32,797 bases of DNA. Source: NZQO01 sp002693605. GTDB lineage: Bacteria; Bacteroidota; Bacteroidia; Flavobacteriales; Flavobacteriaceae. The stretch covers positions 1 to 32,797 of the forward strand of contig CAXAVH010000017.1 in NCBI GenBank assembly GCA_963972105.1. The letters are read 5' to 3'. Under the pieces are notes generated by a model that was given only the letters and a program-made list of their open reading frames with translations, had not been told where the DNA came from and made no database searches. Shown here in pieces: positions 32,564 through 32,797 of this stretch. Both the position numbers and the translations under genes were made by a program. The first letter of the stretch is position 1; each line of letters starts with the position of its first letter.

Positions 32564-32797
32564 ATGAGCGCCACTACCCCAATAATAAATGTACTAATAC
32601 CAGCCTATAACGAGGAGGGGAATATTGCCAAGGTAGTTGGCGCCATTGCCGATTGGGTGCACGAGATTATAGTAGTTGACAATGCGTCTACCGATGCTAC
32701 GAGAACCGTGGCCGAAGCAGCCGGGGCTACGGTCCTCACCGAGCCAAATATGGGTTATGGAAACGCATGCCTGAAAGGAATAGACTACCTCTCGCGA
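32564..32797 (+). CDS. Family 2 glycosyltransferase (partial, N-terminus only)
   Basis: 78 residues are visible before the window edge, starting at ATG 32564. The GT-A start is clear: INVLIPAYNEEGNIAKVV, then EIIVVDNASTDATRTVA (nucleotide-binding acidic loop) and EPNMGYGNACLKGIDYL. This resembles dolichyl-phosphate-mannose synthase-like or polyprenyl-phosphate sugar transferases. Substrate cannot be judged from the fragment. It lies 108 nt after the membrane ferredoxin gene, co-directional with it. Confidence 0.88.
   Translation, partial: MSATTPIINVLIPAYNEEGNIAKVVGAIADWVHEIIVVDNASTDATRTVAEAAGATVLTEPNMGYGNACLKGIDYLSR

Overview
The window comes from a member of the Bacteroidota, most likely a marine Flavobacteriaceae. 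The evidence is a C-terminal type IX secretion (T9SS) sorting domain, several promoters of the Bacteroidota TTG / TAnnTTTG type, a flavobacterial mevalonate gene pair (class II HMG-CoA reductase plus a GYDIA-type GHMP kinase), a DPP4/POT peptide-utilisation pair, and a multi-gene arsenosugar locus. Genus cannot be fixed from the sequence alone.

Layout. Positions 1-3629 (minus) hold a dipeptidyl peptidase IV followed by a POT oligopeptide transporter that runs off the left edge. A divergent promoter region leads into the mevalonate pair (3754-5984, plus), which ends at a hairpin shared with a convergent envelope operon. That operon (13693 down to 6110, minus) is coaX, an outer-membrane beta-barrel, a TPR protein, lptC, a small membrane protein, a CorC/HlyC-type CBS protein and a PpiD/SurA-like foldase. 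A stand-alone tRNA-Phe with its own promoter and terminator follows at 13834. Next come tryptophan 2,3-dioxygenase, a short helical protein on the opposite strand and a DUF481 outer-membrane protein.

The main accessory block is 16272-23951 (plus): a peroxidase-like AhpD-fold protein, the radical-SAM enzyme ArsS, a rhodanese, glycosyltransferase TIGR04282, purine nucleoside phosphorylase, the arsenite methyltransferase ArsM, a sterol-desaturase-type di-iron hydroxylase, a DUF547 protein, glycosyltransferase TIGR04283 and a hemerythrin-domain protein. Family knowledge supports this order of chemistry: ArsM methylates arsenite, ArsS adds a 5'-deoxyadenosyl group, the phosphorylase may remove adenine, and glycosyltransferases may add the aglycone. 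A structured non-coding element (about 16605-16720) sits between the peroxidase-like gene and arsS.

Positions 23962-29080 form a mixed interlude: a convergent GH113-like lipoprotein hydrolase, a DUF6266 protein, a T9SS-secreted beta-propeller repeat protein and a membrane-bound AraC-type regulator. From 29202 the plus strand carries an FAD-dependent oxidoreductase, a NosR/NapH-like membrane ferredoxin with an inserted protease-associated-like domain, and the start of a family 2 glycosyltransferase cut by the right edge. These last three may be an electron-transfer and glycosylation extension of the arsenosugar locus, separated from it by the interlude. That link is inference.

Most likely new or under-described items: the structured element at 16605-16720, the PA-like domain inside the membrane ferredoxin, and the sterol-desaturase and DUF547 genes inside an arsenosugar operon.
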